Assembly: GCA_934047225.1 (NCBI GenBank)
Contig: OW204001.1
Location: forward strand, 8,168,201 to 8,232,200
Direction of reading: 5' to 3'
Length of the DNA: 64,000 nt
DNA from: Ypsolopha sequella
Taxonomy: Eukaryota; Arthropoda; Insecta; Lepidoptera; Ypsolophidae
The notes under the pieces are model-generated. The model had not been told where the DNA came from and did not search any database. It saw only the letters and a list, made by a program, of their open reading frames with translations. Positions 58,066 through 64,000 of the stretch are shown piece by piece. The position numbers and the translations under genes were made by a program. Numbering within the stretch: the stretch's first letter is position 1; each line of letters opens with the position of its first letter.

Positions 58066-60490
58066 CCCCGATGATGATGTCGAGGCCATATATGATGACA
58101 TTACTAAGGCCAAAAATAATACCACCAAGACACATCATAGCGTTGTTATGGAGGACTTCAACGCCAAAGTGGGGGTACATGTACATGAGTGTGGTGAATC
58201 GGTAATCGGACCGCACGACTATGGCTGTAGAAATCCTAGGGGTCAGATGCTGGTTAGCTTCCTTGAAAGCCAGGGGCTCTATTTGATGAATTCATTCTTC
58301 AAAAAAAAGCCTCAAAGAAAATGGACCTGGCGAAGCCCCGATGGTAAGACAAAAAATGAGATAGACTTCATCATGACGAATCAAAAGCACATATTCCAAG
58401 ATGTCTCCGTGATCAATAGGTTTAGTACTAGTAGCGATCACCGACTTGTCGGAAGCATCTGGAATATCAACTCTTCTTCTTCTTAGCGTGTCGATGGCAT
58501 CAAACTATTATTATTTTAAACCTTTCCGGACCAGAAAGAGGCCACTTTTATCAACTTACAGCTGGAGAGAAATGATCCGAGAAATTCCAAATGGAACTTT
58601 AGAACCAATTTATCTTGTTGGAAACCACTGAACACGTCGACCAGCTTGTTAACAATTTCACGAATGTCGTGCGCGAAGTTGGCAGGGCTTATTTTAAGCC
58701 CGAGCGAAAGAATAAGGAATAAAGAATAAGGATTAACAGATTACCCCCTTCTTAATAAGCGCGTTAAAAGGCAAATTCGTTTTGACCTGCGCTGACATAA
58801 CACTCGCATCATTAAAGCAGCGATTGAGCGAAACAAAGGCTCAAAAGTTTTTGCATAGCTGTTGGGAAGGACTAATCTGACGAAGCTGAAGACATCTGAC
58901 AGTAGAACTGTTACCTTTAGGCCAGAAATCCTCACTGAAATCGAGAATTTCTATGGGCTCCTATATCCTTCACACGCTCCCAAGCCAACATCCCGCGATC
59001 AGGACGACAAACGTGCACCATTGATCCGCCACTACACCGATGAACTCTCGGATGTCGAAATGGGCGAGATTAGGATAGCTCTTGAGGAGCTAAAAAACAA
59101 AGCGCTGGGCGAAGATGGCATCACAACCGAACTTCTGAAAGCTGGAGGTTACCCTATACTCAGACAGCTACAGGACCTCTTTAATGCCGTCATTCGCACC
59201 GGAACTACGCCAAAGGAGTGAAGTAGGAGCCTGGTAATTTTGTTCTTCAAGAAAGGGGACAAAATGCTACAGAATAACTGTAGGCCAATCGCGCTCCTGA
59301 GCCACACCTACAAGATTTTCTCACGACTTTTTCTCGACGACTTCCAACTTCCAGAGCAGGCTGGGTTTCGAAAAGGCTACAGCACCGTGGATCACATTTA
59401 TACGCTAAGGCAAATCATACAGAAAACAAAGAGTATAATTAGCTTTTATGTCTAGCGTTTGTGGACTACGAGAAAGCCTTCGACTCCATCGAAACTTGGA
59501 TGCCAAGTTGACTGGCGTTACGTGGAGATGCTGAAATGTCTGTATGACTCCGTTTCCATGTCCGTACAAGTACAGGGTGTACTAACAAGACCGATACGCC
59601 TTGAGCGCGTGAGATAGGGGGATTTTATTTCCCCAAAACTGTTTACCGCTGCGCTGGAGGACGTCTTTAAAACACTGAACTGGCATGGTAGAGGTATAAA
59701 TGTGAACGGAGAGTACATTTCACATCTTTGCTTTACCGATAACATCGTGATAATGGCGGAATCGCTGCAAGAACTGGAGGAAATGATGCACAGCCTAAGT
59801 GATCCAGACGAGTGGGCCTGCGGATGAACTTGGATAAGACCAAGGTCATGTTCAACTGTCATGTCATCCAAAGGCCAGTAACCGTCGACAATGTCAGCAT
59901 CGAAGTATTTCAAAAATATGTTTACCTTGGTCAAGCTATCCAGCTGTGTGAAAGCAACTTCGACTCCGAGGGTTACAGAAGAATATGCTTGGGGTGGGCA
60001 GCATTCGGGAAGTTGCGTCACATATTTACGTCACCAATACCGCAGTGCTTAAAGGCTAAAGTCTACAACCAGTGCGTCCTTCCAGTGATGACGTATGGCG
60101 CTGAGACGTGTTCTCTTACTAAAGGCTTGATCAGCCGATTTAAGGTCACTCAATGAGCTGTGGAGCGGGCTATGCTTGGGATATCTCTGATGGATAAAAT
60201 CCGAAACGAAGGTATCCGTCAGAGATCGAAGGTGACCGACATAGCCTGGCCATATTTGTGATAACCGTTGGGGCCGTAAGGCATTGGAATGGAGACCACG
60301 TACAGCAAAGTGCAGCGTAGGCCACCCTCGTGCCCGCTGGACTGACGATCTGAAGGACGTTGCGGGTGGCGGCTGGATGAGGATGATTGAGGACCGCCAT
60401 GAGTGGCGTAATATTGGGAGACCTATGTCCAGCAGTGGACGAATACGAGCTGATGGATGGGCTTGCGTTTGCAAGGAAAACAAAAAATAA
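58066..60490 (+). pseudogene. Decayed RTE-like LINE (endonuclease and reverse transcriptase)
   Basis: A broken endonuclease-reverse-transcriptase gene in several frames. Endonuclease remnant at 58148-58486: EDFNAKVG where GDFNAKVG is expected, and SSDHRLV intact; its N-terminal part is missing. Reverse-transcriptase pieces follow at 58862-59221 (ALEELKNKALGEDGITTELL), 59240-59455 (NNCRPIALLSHTYKIFSRL, EQAGFRKGYSTVDHIYTL), about 59455-59800 (DYEKAFDSIE, then FTDN where FADD is expected) and 59812-60156 (GLRMNLDKTKVMFN, YVYLGQAI, YGAETCSLTKG). The tail is at 60246-60490. Stops, frameshifts and the lost FADD aspartate mean it cannot act alone. Confidence 0.88.
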
Positions 60491-60599
60491 TACGAATTTA
60501 ACAAAAAGGGTCATCGAACCTTGATACTGAACACTTACCGACTATCCAGAACGAATTTGGATAAAAAAATAAACTTATATTTAGGTGCTTACCTTACCT

Positions 60600-61085
60600 C
60601 AGACTTGTTTTTCACACACCAAGAAGTAGGGTGAATTCAATTTATGTATAAAGTGCGGTCCTATTTTAAATTTCGCATTTTAAGATGATTACTTTAACTC
60701 ACATTTGTTTTTTACACACGAGAAAGTAAGGTTGGTTCGTTATTTGTATAAAGTGCGGTCCTACTTTGACGTCCGCATTTTATCATTTTCGAACTAAGTT
60801 ATACATTTTTTGGACTGGTGGCGCCACGTGGTGGTAACACACTTGAACTATATTTTTGCATGTGTTAACTCAACTTGACAGAAATACTGGTTGTGCGCCA
60901 CCTTATTGAAATTCTCCCAGATTTCACCAGTCGACCAATCAGAGCACGACGATCCGATAGCTATATTTAAAGGTCTGCCAAAATATTATGCGGACGTCCG
61001 CATAATCAGAAAGACCGCACAACAAGGATTTTTGACAAGGTAAAGACCGCACAATACTCTAGCCGCAAAGACACCCTCACACACA
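60600..61085. repeat. Repeat flank sharing words with 57580-57894
   Basis: Contains 'aaagtgcggtcctat' twice (about 60650 and 60750) and ends with 'gaccgcacaacaaggattttt' and 'gacaagg', which is roughly the reverse complement of 'tgtcaaaaatacggcttgtgcggtc' type sequence at 57600-57625. A short (CA)n run follows at 61077-61095. The LINE may have entered a larger element with these ends. Confidence 0.5.
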
Positions 61086-61478
61086 CACACACACAGAATA
61101 TGCTTTAAAAGTCAGCCTAAACTTAAGGGCGTTGTTGTCACTTTGCTAGGGATTTTAGAAATTTTAATTTAATTGTTCTATAATCACTCTTATCGCAGGT
61201 TCAAATCCCGTAAGGACATGTTTTTGTTCGGTCTGCGTGCTTTGGAAGGCACGTTAAGAGCACGTTAAATTTGAATTTCGGACTAATAAACTAAGTACAA
61301 ATTGTAAAAAAAAAATATGTATGGATAAGACCAATTCCAAGGGCCCAAAATGGTCCAAAACATAAATTATAAAATTGCCTTGATATAAAAAAAATCACGA
61401 AGTCGCCTCTTTCACTGAATTTCTATTTGTACTAAATATGGTACAAATAACAAAGCGAAAAATTTGGTTAATAATAAA

Positions 61479-61637
61479 GCCGATTCTGAAGGCTTTAATT
61501 TTAGTTTTAATGCTGTCAAAACTAAATTTTCTTCATTGCAAAATAGTTCTTAAATGTTAAGAACAGAAGCTAAATTACATTGGAAAAATTTTGGTTTTGA
61601 CAGCACTAAAACTAAATTTAAAGCCTTCAGAATCGGC
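61479..61637. repeat. Inverted-repeat MITE
   Basis: Ends 'gccgattctgaaggctttaa' and 'ttaaagccttcagaatcggc' pair, with inner 'gctgtcaaaactaaa' related blocks. About 159 bp. Confidence 0.85.
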
Positions 61638-61694
61638 ATTACTATCTTGTTTATATAAACAATAGCCCAGCATGGCGATTTTATAAACATTTTT

Positions 61695-62115
61695 TATAAC
61701 ACAACCATATTTTAAGGGTTATGAAATAAAATTTCAGTTTTTCGTGACCGCGTGTTTCTCACCTGTCTTAATAACCACGGTTCAGAACTATATTTTAAGA
61801 GTAATGAAATAAAATTTCAGTTTTTCGTGACCGCGTGTTTCTCACCTGTCTTAATAGCCACGGTTCAGAACTATATTTTAAGAGTTATGAAATAAAATTT
61901 CCGTTTTTCGTGACCGCGTGTTTCTCACCTGTCTTAATAGCCACGGTTCAGAACTATATTTTAAGAGTTATGAAATAAAATTTCAGTTTTTCGTGACCGC
62001 GTGTTTCTCACCTGTCTTAATAGCCACGGTTCAGAACTATATTTTAAGAGTTATGAAATAAAATTTCAGTTTTTCGTGACCACGTGTTTCTCACCTGTCT
62101 TAACAGCCACAGTTA
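61695..62115. repeat. 83-bp tandem array, about five copies
   Basis: The unit contains 'ttcagaactatattttaaga', 'atgaaataaaatttcagttt' and 'cgtgaccgcgtgtttctcac'. Unit starts fall at 61781, 61864, 61947 and 62030, exactly 83 bp apart, with only a few base changes; partial or diverged units lie at both ends. Confidence 0.95.
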
Positions 62116-62164
62116 AAGCTCGGTTTCGCCAAACATGCTCTCGCGTTTGGACAATTTAGCATAT

Positions 62165-62750
62165 TAAAACAAAATATTTTTAACAAATAAAATTTGTGTA
62201 AGTAGTTAAGAAGTTGAACTACATTATAATTTTTCAGATTTGACACAAGTATCACAATCATCGAGAAAAAATATCGGAAAGATCAGTAAAATCCCGAAAA
62301 ACGTAATTTAACGTTGCAAACAGAAAAAAACATTTTTTTTTTGTTCCAAATTAAAATATTTTTTTTTTCGTAAAGAAGTCAAAGTACCTTATTCATATAA
62401 TATTTTAATATTTTTTTCCTTTCGTTATTTAAAAAGAAATACACAAACTTCCAAATTCTTTTTGCGTAATTTTTCTGTACAGGAAATATGTAGAATGTTT
62501 GAATATTTCTTTCAAAATAGCGAAAGTAAACACAATTCATATACTTTACTTTCATTTCTTTACTCTATAAAAAAAAAATTTCTGATCATACTAGTTCCAA
62601 AGCCAAATTACGTTTTCTGTGATTTTACTGATCTTTCCGATTTTTTTTCTCGGTGGTTGTGATACTTGTGTCAAATCTGAAAAATATAATGTAGTTCAAC
62701 TTCTTAACTACTTACACAAATTTTATTCTTTAAAAATATTTTGTTTTAAG
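62165..62750. repeat. Large inverted-repeat element
   Basis: Arms at about 62165-62310 and 62603-62750 pair through 'gtagttaagaagttgaacta', 'atttgacacaagtatcacaa' and 'ggaaagatcagtaaaat', with small differences. The 290-base middle is AT-rich with no coding capacity. Confidence 0.9.
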
Positions 62751-64000
62751 GCTCCAGTCCCCTAAAAATCAGTATTCTTGCAGAATTATCAGAAAAGAAA
62801 GATTTTATTTTAGTTAGTAAGAAAGCAATAAATAAAATACATTTTACGTTAATTTATAGTGTGGAATTTGAAGATTTCAAAAATTATTTTTTCATTTACT
62901 TTAATGCTACTTTTAATAGGTTTTTTAGGCTTTAAACATACCTTTATTTATGTTCTACGCGTTGAGAGTCTCATTCATGCACACGTCACGTAAAGATTAT
63001 GACAAAAACAAGAAATTTATTCAGGTAACATTTATTTCCATATCTTCAAAAATAATCTTACTTGGTTACTTTTTTGGATAATACTTTAGTTTTCTTATTT
63101 CGAGTGCTTTAAGTAGTTGTAATTTTATGAATTCAACCACTGATAAAATATTTTTTTTCCACTTGAAAACTATCGTTTAGCGTAGTCAAATTTAAAACAC
63201 GTAGAAAAGAACTATTAATAAGTGAAATAACAAAAAACGGTATTTAAAAAAATTATTTTAAGAACATTTATCAAATCGAAACTTATCGAGAGTTTAAAAC
63301 ACAAAACGCGTCGATATTTCCCTCAGTTTCGCTGGGACATCGCAGCGTTCAGACGTGTGTTGTGTAGCTCGACGTCATTTTACCTCCCGCTCGCACGGTT
63401 GCTCCCTTTCCCTCGCGTAGATTCTTATGGAGAGGCGAACTGTATCATGAGAGTTGCTCTACTTGAATATTGCACTTATCATTTAATAAGTAAACAACTA
63501 TGGATAAAATATTTTTGAATATTTTAAGAAATCCCTGTTTCGATAAAATAAAGTCTAATCTACGTCCGTCCGTATTTCACAGTATCATAACTTTAGCACC
63601 GTAAAGATAAAGACATGAATTTTGGCACAAAAATAGCATTAATTTGCCTACATATTACATTGTAAAAAAAATATGAAAAATTTGAAATTGTTTAAAATAT
63701 TTTCAAAACAAAAGTGAGAAAAATAAAATATATCCTAAAAATACAATATGGGTATCAAACTGTAGGCACTTAAAAGGTAATTGTAAAAATATATACTTTT
63801 ACTATATTTACTGGCACTGGCTTTGTGAAATCTTTAAAAAAACTACAATAATGTGTATGTCCGAAACTGGTGGACAGAAAAATATGAAAAAAATGTCCAT
63901 TATAGATCATAACTGACCAATAACCGGGAAAACTATAGTGATTTAAAAATATAAAAAAAAGTAAAATAAATAAAAAAAAAACATTTATAAAAATACAATA
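62751..64000. other. AT-rich stretch with one GC-richer patch
   Basis: Mostly low-complexity AT sequence. About 63305-63435 is distinctly less AT-rich ('cgctgggacatcgcagcgtt', 'ctcccgctcgcacggttgct'). I cannot assign it; no long open frame crosses it. Confidence 0.35.

Larger units (their letters stand above)
56702..64000. other. PRPF6 intron (beginning beyond the window)
   Basis: More than 7.3 kb without a recognisable PRPF6 exon. It is filled by a MITE, a CA microsatellite, a 39-bp minisatellite, a decayed RTE-like LINE, an 83-bp tandem array and long inverted repeats, each listed separately. It could also contain a separate unrecognised gene. Confidence 0.55.

Noticed and set aside
58148..60156. 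Frames read as a host endonuclease or developmental gene
   Set aside because: Order of endonuclease and reverse-transcriptase motifs, multiple stops and the altered FADD box show a dead LINE.
61695..62115. Regular repeats considered as a CRISPR array
   Set aside because: The repeats are directly contiguous 83-bp units without unique spacers, in a eukaryotic intron.

Overview
This is a eukaryotic nuclear window, almost certainly from a moth or butterfly. The DNA is AT-rich and genes are split by GT-AG introns. Conserved animal proteins (Regnase/ZC3H12, Rpp38, PRPF6, BEN-domain proteins) sit among dispersed repeats typical of Lepidoptera: a BEL/Pao LTR element, RTE-like and other LINE remnants, and many short inverted-repeat elements.

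Layout. (1) 3269-7911 (+): the last three coding exons seen of a Regnase/ZC3H12-type endoribonuclease; its 5' exons were not found. (2) 9806-11997 (-): a complete three-exon Rpp38 (RNase P/MRP subunit) gene, convergent with Regnase, with poly(A) signals about 20 bp apart. (3) 13245-20891 (+): a 7.65 kb BEL/Pao retrotransposon with two LTRs that look identical, a 5-bp target duplication, and gag and pol in one frame separated by a single UGA followed by CUA. It is inserted in one arm of a large palindrome. (4) 21238-26192: repeats, including a 5'-truncated LINE with a 12-bp target duplication. (5) 26193-31468 (+): a five-exon BEN-domain gene, here BEN-A. (6) 40440-50213 (+): a second, tandem BEN-domain unit, BEN-B, with introns swollen by repeats and no first exon of its own found. 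(7) 51363-53919 (-): a two-exon leucine-rich-repeat gene. (8) 56477-56701 (-): the last exon of PRPF6, whose remaining exons lie beyond the right edge; its last intron holds a decayed RTE-like LINE, a 39-bp minisatellite and an 83-bp tandem array.

The host genes look like an ordinary mix: mRNA decay (Regnase), RNA processing (Rpp38, PRPF6), probable transcriptional repression (BEN pair) and an LRR protein of unknown role. There is no sign that they form a pathway. The points most worth a second look are the UGA-CUA gag/pol junction in a young element, the tandem BEN units whose splice phases would let them share one first exon, and the many long perfect hairpins. All splice sites were read by eye from GT/AG signals, reading phase and family similarity; no alignment or transcript data were available.
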